A stretch of 64,000 bases of DNA, taken from contig NC_081415.1 in assembly GCF_030272615.1 (NCBI RefSeq), positions 624,773,740 to 624,837,739 on the forward strand, written 5' to 3'. This document shows positions 1 through 11,442 of the stretch, in pieces. The notes under the pieces were generated by a model, which was not told the DNA's origin, did not search any database, and saw only the letters and a list, made by a program, of their open reading frames with translations. Position 1 is the stretch's first letter, and each line of letters begins with the position of its first letter. The translations under genes were made by a program, and so were the position numbers. The stretch comes from Cryptomeria japonica (Eukaryota; Streptophyta; Pinopsida; Cupressales; Cupressaceae).

Positions 1-332
1 GATCTTCAACAAATCTCTGCTAGTGAAACCCTCACTGGATCAACAAACCAAGCTTACCAGCATATAAGGTAGCATCTGATCACCAAATCAAAACCAACTA
101 ACTGAACATGAATTTGAGTAGCATGAATAGCATATCTAAGCCAATTCCAAAAGCCAAAGAATATCGAAGTATACCATATCATCATGACCAAACCAACCAA
201 AAACCAAACATCCTACAGGGACCAGAAGGATACTGGTAAAGCAACCAAAATGGCTAGTGTTGAAATAAATGACAAAACATCAATGCGACACATAATCAAT
301 AATTCCAAATGGCCAACACACTTAACCTATAG
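1..332. other. Unassigned left edge
   Basis: I see no supportable gene here. The first 50 bases contain CTAGTGAAACCCTCA followed by a GATCAAC block, which weakly resembles the start of the G3 LTR at about 49,033 (CTAGTAAAACCCTCA then GAATCAAC). It may be a fragment of that LTR family. The 61-codon reading frame at 184-369 has no recognisable features. Confidence 0.3.
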
Positions 333-720
333 AATACATGGGGATATATGTAGCCAACTTGTGGATTGAATGTCCTATCGTTAAGTTATATCATTATTAA
401 GATTATAGTTCTATATAGATAGTTAGGCCAACCTAGGCATATTTTGTGGCATAACTATGATAGATATACAAGGTTGTATGGTTAGTTTTTTATTATTATA
501 TTATTAAAAAAATTCTTCTTCAAGGCTTGTGAGGGTAGATTGCAAGTTGGAAGAGGGTATACACAATGTGCAAGTTGGAATCCTTCTTGAACTCAATTCC
601 TTTGAAGTATTTTTAATGGCATTGATAATGCAGTCATCATAACACTTTTGTGTTGAGATAGATTGGTCATGGGGGAAATATTTATATTCTATCGTATTCC
701 CTTTGATTTTCAAGAATATT

Positions 721-1079
721 TGTATAAACCTAAAAATTGTCTGAAGATAATTAATTAAATAAGCAATTATTTAATTAATCCTCCTCCCCAATTTAATTGA
801 ATTCACTAAGCAATTTGATTAAATTTCCCCTTTCATCTACTTATTAATAAATCTAAGGATTTACTTAATAGGTTCATTCCAATAATCCCCTTTAATTAAT
901 TAATTCCCTCCATCCAAAATCATTTCTTCTAATCCCCTAATTAATTAAAACAAATCAAAATCATGAGTTGTTGAGATTAATTAGCCTTTTCATATTATTT
1001 GAATTTTTAAATTCAAATTCTCCTAACTTCTACCACTCCTAAACCTAACCCATTCTACCTACCACCATGTCCCCTTCAT
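721..1079 (+). repeat. G1 5' LTR, truncated
   Basis: It matches the first ~360 bp of the LTR at 1734. The match ends just after the CCATGTCCCCTTCAT stretch, where internal sequence begins. This is a deletion junction inside the LTR. Confidence 0.6.
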
Positions 1080-1733
1080 GGGATCTTCCAAGCTCCTTTT
1101 ATCCAAGGTTAAATCTATCATAGGAATCATCAAAGTATCATCACAGGTGTATACGCAATCAGAATGATGACTCATCTCTCTCATGATATTATCAACTCTT
1201 ATGCTATCTCTCTCAAATAGAATCAACAATCAACATATCCAAATATTTCAGCAACTTGATATCAACAAACTGTCAGTTCTTTATCTAATCAACCTTATCA
1301 AATCAAATCAATCAATCAAACCTAATCAATTCTATCATGTCTTATACAAGATGTATCCTTCCTGAAACAAGACGATCTGATTATGATTCATGTCTTATAC
1401 AAGATGTATCTTTCCTAAAACAAGACTGAATTTCGATCTTATCAATATAATCAATCAAGATTTTTCAATCTTACCAATCTAAGCAATCAAGCTAATCGAA
1501 GAACTCACATTTTTCATCAAAACACAGTTGCAGAAATCAAATCAAATCTATCGAGATATCAATCTTGTAAAACTCCAAAGATCAATTATATCAATTGATC
1601 TCCCGAGGGGCATCATCATACCGAGATTTAGCAATCAAGAGATGGGGCATCCTATCAAACCAATATCATCATCAAAATGAGATTACTCTTTGAATCAACG
1701 CGTCATCACACCTCTCTTCAAAGAGGGGCAAAA
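1080..1733 (+). other. G1 internal remnant and polypurine tract
   Basis: About 650 bp of non-coding 3' internal region. It ends in the polypurine tract at 1720-1733, the expected primer for plus-strand DNA synthesis. A twice-occurring block (GTCTTATACAAGATGTATC) at about 1,339 and 1,392 is a local ~53-bp duplication. No coding domain is visible. Confidence 0.5.
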
Positions 1734-2734
1734 TGTACACACCTAAAAATGGTCTGAAGATAATTAATTAAATAAGCAATTATTTAATTAATCCTCCTCC
1801 ATAATTTAATTTAATTCACTAAGCAATTTGATTAAATCTCCCCTTTCATCTACTTATTAATAAATCTAAGGATTTACTTAATAGGTTCAATTATTCTGAT
1901 TCCCTAATTAATTAAAACAAATCAAAATCATGAGTTGTTGAGATTAATTAGCCTTTTCATATTATTTGAATTTGTAAATTCAAATTCTTCTAACTTCTAC
2001 CACTCCTAAACCTAACCATTCCTAAACCTAACCCATTCTACATACCACCACATCCCCTTTCATCCAACATCTTCTAGAACCTTGTGACACTTGTCACTAA
2101 GTGTTCCCTTTCATCCTACTCCTTCTAGAAGCCTCTTGAAACTTGTCACCATAGAGATGATAAATGTTCCCTTTAATCCAACTCCCTTTGCCAATCTCCT
2201 CCAATTTAACCATTGATATCTTTAGATCAATCTCAACCGTTGATTCTTACCAACTCACCTCTAGCCTTAGAAAATCCTACAAATAGACCTCATTTTGGAG
2301 CAATATTGGTGCCAATTCAATTTCATGCTCCAATTTCATGTCCCAATTTCATGTCCCAATTTTATATACCAATTTCATGTCATTTGATCCCAACTCATTT
2401 TCATCTTATGCATTGTTATTATAGGCATCTAGCTTATAGTTTATCAGTTTTAGCAACGTTATCATGCTCAATTTTAACTTAAATCTTAGCTTAATCATGC
2501 TAGATAAATCATTCATGTAGCTTAATCATTCTATTCTTGCTAAGATCATGCATTTTCATCTTTCAAATCCTCCATCTAGGTGTAGTCAAGTCACTCGAAT
2601 ATGTATAATCAGAGGCAATAAGTCGATTAGGTATGGTTTTGTCTTTCTTTGATTTAAATCTTCTAACCATGCTTGTAATAATTTATTGAGTGCATTGTGT
2701 TTGAAGATATAGGTACAATTCATAGAGCACGACA
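1734..2734 (+). repeat. G1 3' LTR
   Basis: Starts TGTACACACC and ends GACA. It contains a short tandem duplication (CCTAAACCTAACC) near 2,010. A cluster of CCAATTTCATGTC-like units lies at about 2,315-2,380, just downstream of an AAATAGA stretch at about 2,280 that could be promoter-like. The LTR end is chosen from the TG...CA rule and the imperfect target-site match, so it may be off by some bases. Confidence 0.5.
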
Positions 2735-3985
2735 CTATTCATCCTGTTTATTATTGGATTTTACATAGTTGAAAGAAGTTGACTTATTCAATTACCGAGC
2801 CTATTTCTCTAGCATGGAATTTTGCATCATGTGGCTTCAAATTTTTATTCTCTCCCTCTTAATTTATAATCTTGGTCATGTTTTTTGTTGAATGATAAGG
2901 ATCAAATTTATGTGCCAATATCTCAAAGAAAGTACAACTTAAAATATTTTAATGCATCATAGAATCCTTTTATGAAATCCCTTTGAGAGGGAATCTTGAA
3001 AGGGGATTGGCCTTGACACACTTCTTATTATGAAGGAGCTCATCTAGATGTTCAAGGTAATTTTTCAATAAAAAATATTTGGAGAGCTAAAAATCCATCA
3101 AGTTGTAGTTGGTTTGGGTGTAGTGACTTTCACGCTAGTATTTTATCAACAAAGAAATGTTTATAGTGGTCTCCTATTATCCTTCATCAAGGTCATCCTC
3201 TAACTAGGATTGCATGTCTCAGCTGTTTTATTTTTTTATGAAGGGAATCAAGTACCTTCTAGATATTTTCTTAAAGGCACTAGGGATTTTCTAACATAGC
3301 TAGGAAAATTCTATTTTTATTCCTCCAATAAGGATCACAAACATTTCTAGGTTGTAACATGATTTGTTGTCTCTATATATTATTCAGATGATTGGGGTTC
3401 ATTGATTGAATTTTTGGTTGAAAGATCAGAAATAATATCCTAAGATACCATTTAGTAATCAGAAACTTAACAAGGGCTACTCGTAACTCTCTTTGTATTT
3501 CTATATGGTGCATATTTTAAATTAGATATGGATGTTGCAATCCTCTTTAAGCACCTAGTAACACAAGTTTTAAAGTTTTTAGTTAGCTATTCTAGAGCTA
3601 AATCTTACTTACTTTTCCTTATGTATTCCTTTAAAAATCCTTTTAATTGGTTCTAGATAAACTCACATTTGGATGAGAGATACTCAATGCCCATTTTTTG
3701 AAATTCTCAAGCACCTTTTCTATATTTGTCAGCTATGTGTGATTGGATTAATTTTTTTAAAAGATTTTTCTTACTTGAGTTTTTCTCATGGAATATGATT
3801 TAATTAGGTTAAAATTCTAGAATACCATCTAATTATGCCTCGGATTGGCACACTTTTACGGTAGAAAATCTTTTCAATATATGGAAGGATAAGAATCATA
3901 TTTTATTTTAAAGAAATTTGATTAATTATAATTTCTCACCACACACTAAGGTAATGATTGTTCTAGTATGACTGTATAAATTTAG

Positions 3986-4354
3986 GTGCAAGTAAATAAT
4001 GCTACACTTGAAGTAGCACATATTCAATTGATTTTGGATCATTGGGGCAATGTTTCATGCACTATTGCTAGAGTCTCTTTGACTCTCACCTCTTGTCAAA
4101 ATCATTGTCCATCTTGTGAGCGTCGATGTGGACATAGTCAATTTTCTTGTAGTGAACAAGATGCATGTTCCCATGTTTCCCAACCTTTTGCAAGAAGAGC
4201 TACATACCATTCACAACCTGCCCATGACTACTTTACTTCTTTCTACAATTTGGTTATGGCTTTAGTGGTTGGCCTAACACTGGAATATTTAGTCACCTTA
4301 CTCTTATTATATTGTTTATTCATAACACTCATCTTTCTAATAAAACAAAGATAA
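3986..4354 (+). pseudogene. Cys-rich, single-TM tail ORF of LINE copy 1
   Basis: A 122-codon open frame after the LINE zinc-finger remnant. Residues ~36-56 are Cys-rich (CQNHCPSCERRCGH). Residues ~90-118 form one long hydrophobic segment (LVMALVVGLTLEYLVTLLLL) followed by a basic end (IKQR). The homologous stretch at 61,824-62,190 keeps both features, with even more cysteines in the matching frame. Plant LINEs normally carry RNase H at this position, and none is seen here. It could be the real C-terminus of this LINE family, a downstream ORF, or chance, because copy 2 is longest in a different frame. I do not recognise a family. Confidence 0.3.
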
Positions 4355-4766
4355 TCATGTTAATGATAGTTGGGAACTTTCTATCAACACTTTTATCATT
4401 GCTAATGTATGGGATAAACTAGATGATGGAGATCCCCTCTTCCTCTAATAAGTGCAATTTCTCTTGCGCATAACCACCTATTTTCTTACTTTGTTCTACA
4501 ATTTATCTTTTAAACTTTAAAAAATATTTTTTCTACCTATCTTTTTTTAATATCTATAATTTTAATAATATTATATTTTTCTCTTTTAATATTATTCCAT
4601 AAATAATAATACACTTATTAATCAACCAAAAAAATGTCCTTAAATTTAAAAGATCCTAAAACTCTATTTATGGAATAAGTAATGCATTAGTGTACATCAA
4701 TCATGCCACTTTACAAGATTATTAATGGAAATAGAATCAAAAGTATGTCATGCAAATTGTTATCTG

Positions 4767-5819
4767 TGTTGGTATTTTAGTATGGTTCTGTCATTGATGT
4801 CAACACCTACTAACACTTATCAACTCTAGCACTTGGAAGAATTGACAACATTCACTGGCAAGCAAATGACTCATGCACAGTCACCAGTAACTGGTACATC
4901 GGCACTTGGAATGGCATGGAAAACACTTGGTTATGTCGAAGACATCGTTTGGACACTTTGTCTTGGAGATTTGTTTATTGGCATATTCGCATTTGCATAT
5001 TTGTTATTACCGACAAATAGGTCCAGGCTTTACATCGCTAGGATTATCTTTTTTAGATCAGCATGACACGCTATGGAGATGATTTATTATTATTGTAAAT
5101 ACATCAAGCCGACATGTTGAATCGATATTGCATCAGATATTGTTTCAATTATAAATTGATTTTATTGTAATATCTTTTAGAGCTGACCTACTAAAATTGG
5201 TCCTAGATTATGACATAAATGTAAGATCTTATTTTTAAGATCAGGTGAGGAATGTGAAGAAGAATTGTGAGAAAATATATGTGAGAATAAGAAGAGCTAT
5301 ACACACAAACATTATTTTAAGGTGAAGCAAGGTTTTTGTGAAAGCATATCAGAACTACACCGGTACTAAATCTAGCATACGAAGATGCTATTTTGAGTAG
5401 TACATTCAAATTGGATTTAACCATCCAATTGTAGTCAGTGTGACTCCTATTTTGTGTTTGAGCAGTGAGCTCTAGGCACTTAGCCTTTCTGCATATGCAG
5501 ACCCCGTTTGTATACACTTACTATCTGTAGTAGTATCATCTGATTATGGGTAAGGTTTCCCACCATGGTTTTTCCCCTTATAGGGTTTCCACGTACAAAT
5601 ATTGGTGTTAAGTGTTGTTGATGACTTTGTCTTTTTGTTTCATGCATTAATCTTTACCGGTATTGCAATTATCTGATAAAACCATCCACTGGTATAAAAG
5701 ACAGGTTTATCGGTATTAAGCAATCAGTTGGTTAAGTTGTTTTGGTTTGAATTTATTTGAAAACTGATTCACCCCCCCCCCCCCCCCCCCTTGCTCTCAG
5801 TTGTCTCTAGGACCTAACA
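4767..5819 (+). repeat. C1 5' LTR
   Basis: Begins TGTTGGTATT and ends CCTAACA. A run of 19 C (5772-5790) lies near its end, where the 3' LTR has only six. The region holds promoter and polyadenylation signals by analogy with other LTRs, but I cannot place a TATA box with confidence. Confidence 0.93.
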
Positions 5820-5821
5820 AT

Positions 5822-5833
5822 TGGTATCAGAGC
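5822..5833 (+). promoter_or_regulatory. C1 primer binding site (initiator tRNA-Met)
   Basis: TGGTATCAGAGC, two bases after the 5' LTR, is the classic plant copia minus-strand primer site complementary to the 3' end of initiator tRNA-Met. Confidence 0.93.
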
Positions 5834-5875
5834 TTAGTCCTCTTTTACAGATATTTAACAACTTGAGGAGATCCA

Positions 5876-6958
5876 ATGTCTACTAACTATTTCAGGAAGG
5901 ACAGTCCTAAACTTGATGGAACCAACTATGGCACATGGAAGATCAGAATGGAGACACATTTAAATTGCATTGGAAATGATATCTTAGAAGTTCCAAAGAA
6001 TGGCTATACTACTCCTAGTCCTGGTCAACCTAATCCACCTACCTTGGGAAAAGATGAAAAAAATGATTGCAAAGCAAGAGAAGCACTTTTGAGTGCATTA
6101 ACAGATCAACAAATCATGGGATTATCAGATAGATCCACTGCTAAAGCTATTTGGGATCATTTGGAAACACTGAATGAAGGAGACTCGACAGTCAAAATTG
6201 CAAAGCTTGAAAGCTTCCGGGTCAGGTATGAAAATCTGAAAATGGAAGAAGATGAAAGGATTTCTGCTTTTATGGAAAGAGTTAATGAAATTATTTTGGG
6301 TATTAAATGTTGTGGAGGAATCTTAAGTAAAGATGAAGTTGTTTCAAAAGTTTTAAGAGGATTTCCACCAGCATATAAAAGGAAAGTCACTACTATAAAT
6401 GAGTTAAGAACAATGCCTAATACATCAGTAACTAGAGATACATTGATTGGAAAACTTTCAGCCTTTGAAATTGAGGAATTTGGTCTTGTTGCTACTATAA
6501 AGAAAGATTTAGCCTTTAAAGCATCAACATCATCTGCTCCATCATTTGACAAATCTGATTGGAAAGCCTTTTATGCAAGAGAACTTGAGAAGAGCAGGAA
6601 AGAGAATGAAGAACTTGAAGAACTTGAAGCACTATTTGCAAGGAAAATGCCTAAAGGTCCAGTTGGAAGTAAGTATGAAGGTAAAGCACCCTTTAAATAT
6701 TCTAACTGTAATAAGATTGGTCACATGGCTTCAAGATGCCCTAATAGACATGCTAAACTAAGAGAAGAAGCTAGAAGAACATACAAGCCTAACCCTGAAT
6801 ATCAGAGATACATATTTAAGAAGAATAAAGACAAATCTTGTTATCTTGCTGATGAAGGAGTGACTGATAATTCTGATGTGGATCCGACAGATAATGGATG
6901 GGTTTTTGTTGCTATAACAGAAGACCAATCGGCACCTACCATTCAACCGGTAGAGTAG
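5876..6958 (+). pseudogene. gag: C1 Gag (capsid/nucleocapsid)
   Basis: A 360-codon frame encoding the particle-forming Gag of a copia element. Residues ~1-20 match the N-terminal segment seen in many copia Gags (KLDGTNYGTWKIRM). Residues ~60-200 are the helical UBN2-type capsid region. A CCHC zinc knuckle near residue 275 has lost its first cysteine (YSNCNKIGHMASRC), which should weaken RNA packaging. The frame ends at TAG 6956-6958 and the protease continues in the same frame, so this stop is probably a mutation rather than a designed end. The start ATG lies 42 bp after the primer site. Confidence 0.92.
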
Positions 6959-6961
6959 ACC

Positions 6962-7270
6962 TTGGCAGCTAAAGTTGAAGTAAAGGATGAGTGGATCATT
7001 GATTCAGGATGCTCACATCATATGACAGGAGATAAAAGTAAATTCTTGAACTTTCAAGAATATAATGGAGGTCTAGTGAGATTTGGAGATGATAAAGCTT
7101 GTCTGATCAAAGGTAAAGGTACAATATCTCTTGATGGAAAGCATAATACTGACAATGTTTACTATGTTGAAGATTTAAAGCATAATATTTTGAGTGTTGG
7201 TCAATTATTTGAGAAAGGATTTCAGTTACAATTCAAAAATGGAAAATGTAAAATCATGAAACTAGTTTAG
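6962..7270 (+). pseudogene. pol: C1 aspartic protease
   Basis: This frame continues Gag after one stop. It carries the copia protease signature WIIDSGCSHHMTGD near residues 10-25, with the DSG active site intact. It then runs on to the conserved NVYYVEDLKHNILSVGQL block. The enzyme would cut the Gag-Pol polyprotein inside virus-like particles. A TAG at 7268-7270 ends this frame and the integrase resumes in a different one, so at least one frameshift lies in 7,270-7,312. Confidence 0.9.
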
Positions 7271-7311
7271 AAATTGCAACCGGTAATCAAACTAGAGGTA
7301 ATATATTTCAT

Positions 7312-8584
7312 TTGAATAATAGTGAAAAGACATGCTTGATTGCACATATTGATGAAAGTTGTCTATGGCATAAGAGACTTTGTCATGTAAACTTTGATTG
7401 CATAGTAAAAATCAATACTACTAAGGCAGTTAGAGATTTACCTAAAATTGTCAAACCTCACAACACAGTATGTAAGGAATGTCAATTTGGAAAACAAGTT
7501 AGAGCCACCTCCAAAAGTATCCCAGAAAAATCCAATAATGCTCTTGACTTAATTCACATTGATCTATGTGGTCCAGCTAGAACTAAAAGTTTACAAGGTG
7601 ATAGATATTTCATGCTAATCATTGATGATTATTCTATAATATGTTGGGTTACTTTTATTAGAGAAAAATTAAAAGCGCTTGGGAAGTTCAAACTGTTCAA
7701 AGCAATGGTACAAAATGAAACCAGTAAGAAAATCAAATTTCTACTTTCAAATCAAGGAGGAGAATTTACATCTAAAGAATTTAATGCATTCTGTGAAGTG
7801 AATGGAATCAGAAGACAACTATCAGCACCTTAGACACCATAGCAAAAATGGAGTTGTTGAAAGAAAAAATAGAACTATAATAGATGCAGCAAGAAGTATG
7901 TTATCAGAAGCAAATCTACCACATGTATATTGGAGAGAGGCAATAAGTACAATGGTCTACACATTCAACAAAGTTCACATCAAAGGTGAAACCGGTAAGA
8001 CCCCTCATGAACTATGGTTTGGTATTACTCCTAGTCTTAAATATTTTAGAATATTTGGAAATAAATGTTATATTAGAAGAGATGAGTATATTGGAAAATA
8101 TGATCCTAGAAGCGATGAAAGAATATTTCTTGGTTATTCATCTAAGAGTAAGGCATATAGATGTTTTAACAAAAGATTGCAAAAAATTGTTGAGAGTACA
8201 AATGTGAATATTGATGAACAATTCAGAGGAACTTCAAGGTATATAAATTCTGAACTAGCATTAAAGATTCTAACAAATGAACCTACATTGAACCCACTAG
8301 TACAGAATGAAGATCAAGTTACATCAGTACCATCTAAAAATTCCATAGTAACTGAGGAACAACAGCAAACAAAGACACCTTGGTATGTAACACTAAATCA
8401 CTTTGAAGATCAGATAATTAAAAACAAGTATAAAGGAGTTATGACAAGAGGAAGATTGACAAATGAAGAGGTATGTCTTATTTCTCAAATTGAACCATCA
8501 TCAGTTAATGAGGCATGTGAAGATAAATATTGGATTAAAGCTATGGAAGAAGAATTAGAACAAATTGAGAAGAATAACACTTGA
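7312..8584 (+). pseudogene. pol: C1 integrase, frame-broken
   Basis: The GAG-pre-integrase zinc region (LWHKRLCHVNF ... VCKECQFGKQ) comes first, then the DDE integrase core. The first catalytic Asp is kept (HIDLCGP). The second is Asn, codon AAT at 7750-7752 (LSNQGGEF). The Glu lies in NGVVERKNRT, in another frame. Two stops and one extra base fall at about 7,831-7,850, splitting the protein into 7312-7833 and 7802-8584. The C-terminal linker runs to TGA 8582-8584, where a Trp codon is expected. The protein would have inserted the cDNA into chromosomes. It is inactive here on several counts. Confidence 0.92.
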
Positions 8585-9208
8585 ACATTAGTTCCCCAGC
8601 CTAAAGACAAAAATGTAATTGGAACCAAATGGGTATTCAAAAACAAACTTAATGAAGATGGTAAGGTTATTAGAAACAAAGCAAGACTAGTGTGTAAGGG
8701 ATATTCTCAGAAAGAAGAAATTGATTATAATGAGATATTTGCACCGGTAGCCAGAATTGAGACAATCAAATTATTTTTGGCTTTTGTAGCGCATAAGAAC
8801 TACAAAGTATATCAAATGGATATTAAATGTGCATTTCTGAATGAAGATCTTGAAGAAGATGTTTACATTGAACAACCTGATGGATTTTCTTTGACAGATA
8901 ACAAAGATATGGTTCGCAGGTTAAGGAAAGCTTTGTATGGATTGAAGTAAGCTCTAAGAGCTTGGTATGCAAGATTGGATAAGTATCTTTTGACGATTGG
9001 TTTTTCTAAAGGTAATGCTGACAGCAACTTATATTATAAAGTGACAAATGATGACATCTTGGTTATAGAAGTTTTTGTTGATGATATAATCTTTGGAAGA
9101 GAAGATAGATTATGTAAAGAGTTTTCTATTGAAATGCAGCAAGAATTTGAAATGTCTATGATTGGTGAAAAAAAAATTCTTTTTAGGATTGCAGATTTCA
9201 TAGATTGA
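8585..9208 (+). pseudogene. pol: C1 reverse transcriptase, frame-broken
   Basis: Continues in the frame of the integrase fragment. It shows the copia RVT_2 blocks: [30 protein letters not shown] and RKALYGLK. The catalytic motif reads FVDDIIF at about 9,074, versus YVDD in most copia elements. In-frame stops occur at 8582-8584 and 8948-8950 (a Gln codon turned to TAA). A frameshift lies near 9,170-9,220 inside a run of A, after which the tail of the domain moves to another frame. Confidence 0.92.
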
Positions 9209-9221
9209 CAAAGTTATATTC

Positions 9222-10022
9222 TTGAGTCAATCCAAGTACTTAAAGGAGTTACTAAAGAATATTGGGATGGAGAACTCTAAAACGGTAAGCACACTTATGA
9301 CTACAAGTGACAAACTATCACTAAGAGATGAATCTACACCAGTTAATCCAACTAGGTACAAATCTATGATAGGAGGTTTACTATATTTGACACAAACCAA
9401 ACCTGATATCATGAATACAATATATATTGTTTCAAGGTTTCAGAGTAATCTTAGAGAAAATAAAGAATCAGCAGTAAAAAGGATTTTCCGGTACTTACAA
9501 GGCACTACATATCTTGGATTATAGTATCCTAGAAATGAAAAATTTGAATTATGTGCATACACAGATGCAAATTGGGCAAGAGGTGTGAATGATAGAAAAA
9601 GCACCACTGGCGGAGCATTTTTTTTTGGAAACAGACTAGTTTCTTGGTTGAGCAAGAAACAAAGTTGTACATCTTTATCAACAATAGAATCAGACTTGCA
9701 GCAACAACTAACTGTACACAAGTACTGACTTAAGCAAATGTTGAAAGATATAAAGGTAAAATGTAAGGAACCTATAACTATCTATTGTGATAAAACTACA
9801 GCAATTGATATATCTAAGAATCTGGTACTATATTCTAAAACCAAACATGTTTCTATCAAACTGAATTTTCTAAGGGAAAATGTTGAAGCAAAAGAAATAA
9901 AACTGGTTTATGTGAATACTAAAGAGCAGATTGTAGATATTTTTACTAAACCTCTGCCTAAGGAGACATTTGAATATCTTAGAAATCAACTTGGGGTCAT
10001 ACCCCCACTGATAGATACTTAG
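9222..10022 (+). pseudogene. pol: C1 RT tail and RNase H
   Basis: Starts with SQSKYLKELL and runs through the conserved MIGGLLYLTQTKPDI block. TAG at 9522-9524 replaces a Trp. RNase H follows with YTDANWARG, RKSTTGGAFF and SWLSKKQSC. A stop and shift near 9,717-9,730 precede the last part, which keeps YCDKTTAIDISKN, SKTKHVSI and the terminal ADIFTKPLP-type block (VDIFTKPLP). This enzyme would remove the RNA strand during cDNA synthesis. The polyprotein ends at 10,020-10,022. Confidence 0.9.
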
Positions 10023-10380
10023 AGAGTTGATGTTTATCATCAACCAACAGAAATAACAGAGAAATCTTTTACTCCGGCTTTGATGAGGAAGCTACTTCTC
10101 AAGGGGAGTAGTTGGTATACTAAATTGGTTGGTATTTTGTATATGAACTTGGTTTTATAGCAACTTTGGCATTTGATGTCAAAGGGGGAGAGATTGGTAT
10201 GGAAAAACACAAGAAAACATACACAAAGAAACATATGTCACTCTCAGGGGGAGAGATTGTTACTTTGCAAGAGATTACTTATATTTTGGTAATTGTTGGT
10301 ATTTTGGTATTTGGCATTTTTGTTTTGGCACTTTGATGGTTTTTCCATCTTGTGTAGCCATCAATGTCAAAGAGGGATAT
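10023..10380 (+). promoter_or_regulatory. C1 3' untranslated region with repeated polypurine tracts
   Basis: Three purine tracts occur before the 3' LTR: AAAGGGGGAGAGATTG (10181), CAGGGGGAGAGATTG (about 10243) and AAAGAGGGA (10369-10377). The LTR-like start TGTTGGTATTTTG also appears at about 10,294, ahead of the true LTR start at 10,381. The last tract is the one adjacent to the LTR. The extra copies look like a small local duplication of the tract-LTR junction. Confidence 0.7.
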
Positions 10381-11437
10381 TGTTGGTATTTTGATATAGT
10401 TTTGTTATTGATGTCAACACCTACTAACACTTATCAATTCTGGCACTTTGGAGAATCAACAATATTCACCAGCAAGCAAATGACTCATGCACAATCACTG
10501 GTATCTGGTACATCAGCAGGATATAATGATCACTGGTACTTGGAATGGCATGGAAAACATTTGGTTATGTCGAAGACATCGTTTGTACACTTTGTCTTGG
10601 AGATTTATTTATTGGCATATTCATATTTGCATATTTGTTGTTACCGGCAAATAGGTCTAGGCTTTACACCAACAACATTATCTTTTACAGATCAACATGA
10701 CACGCTATGGAAATGATTTATTATTGTTGTAAATACATCAAGCCGACATGTTGAATTGGTTATTGCATCGGATATTGTTTCAATTATAAATTGAATTTAT
10801 TGTAATATCTTTTAGAGCCGGCCTACTAAAATTGGTCCTAGGTTATGATATAAATGTAAGATCTTATTTGTAAGATCGGATGAGGAATGAGAAGAAGAAT
10901 TGTGAGAAGGTATATGTGAGAATAAGTAGAGCTATACACGCAGACATCATTTGAAGGTGAAGCAAGACTTTTGTAAAAGTATATCAGAACTACACCGGTA
11001 CTGAATCCAGCATATGAAGATGTTATTTTGAGTAGTACATTTTTATTGAATTTAACCATCCAATTGTAGTCAGTGTGACTCCTATTTTGTGTTTGAGCAG
11101 TGAGCTCTAGGCGCTTGGCCTTTATGCATGTGCAGACCCCATTTGTATACACTTACTATCTGCAGTAGTATCATTTGATTGTGGGTAAGGTTTCCCGCCG
11201 TGGTTTTTCCCCATACAGGGTTTTCACGTACAAATATTGGTGTTAAGTGTTGTGGATGACTTTGTCTTTTTGTTTCATGCATTAATCTTTACCGGTATTA
11301 TAATTATCTGATAAAACTGTCCACCGGTATAAAAGACTAGTTTACCGGTATTAATCAATAAGCTGGTTAAGTTGTTTTGGTTTGAATTTATTTGACAACT
11401 GATTCACCCCCCTCTCAGTTGTCTCCGAGACCTAACA
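10381..11437 (+). repeat. C1 3' LTR
   Basis: Begins TGTTGGTATT and ends CCTAACA, followed by the ATCTG duplication. It is parallel to 4767-5819 throughout. It differs by many point changes and has a much shorter C run near its end. Confidence 0.93.
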
Positions 11438-11442
11438 ATCTG

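Larger units (their letters stand above)
721..2734 (+). mobile_element. G1: partial gypsy-type LTR element
   Basis: The same sequence starts at 721 (TGTATAAACC) and at 1734 (TGTACACACC) and runs in parallel for over 300 bp, so these are the two LTRs. The left LTR stops matching at about 1079, so the 5' LTR and most of the interior are deleted. A purine tract, AAAGAGGGGCAAAA (1720-1733), sits immediately before the second repeat, which fixes the orientation as plus. The element sits inside LINE copy 1. Flanking ATATT (716-720) and CTATT (2735-2739) are a plausible target-site duplication with one change. The superfamily is inferred from similarity of the LTR start and purine tract to G2. No gag or pol remains. 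Confidence 0.6.
333..4766 (+). mobile_element. Degenerate LINE copy 1 (interrupted by G1)
   Basis: This stretch aligns by eye, end to end, with 59,321-64,000, apart from the inserted element at 721-2739 and several indels. The better-preserved partner at 59,321 shows the C-terminal part of a plant LINE reverse transcriptase (a KKFLWDS block) and a zinc-finger-like C-x2-C...H...C segment. The same blocks are recognisable here in broken form, including NIWKDKN near 3,880. Copy 1 has lost about 130 bp near 2,815 that copy 2 keeps. The right end is cut by copia element C1 at 4,767. Stops and frameshifts are numerous, so nothing can be expressed. The 5' half (EN domain, RT palm) is not seen. Confidence 0.6.
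4767..11437 (+). mobile_element. C1: Ty1/copia retrotransposon, complete but dead
   Basis: Two LTRs of 1053 and 1057 bp bound the element. Perfect 5-bp target-site duplications ATCTG flank it at 4762-4766 and 11438-11442. An initiator-Met primer site follows the 5' LTR. Gag, protease, integrase, reverse transcriptase and RNase H follow in that order, which is the copia order. The polyprotein frame is broken by about eight stops and at least three frameshifts. The element inserted into the right end of LINE copy 1, so it is younger than that LINE. LTR differences, mainly C/T and G/A changes, indicate an old insertion. Confidence 0.95.

Noticed and set aside
8485..8679. Minus-strand ORFs overlapping C1 gag-pol (also 6157-6552, 9227-9721)
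   Set aside because: They are antisense shadows of the C1 polyprotein without domain features.
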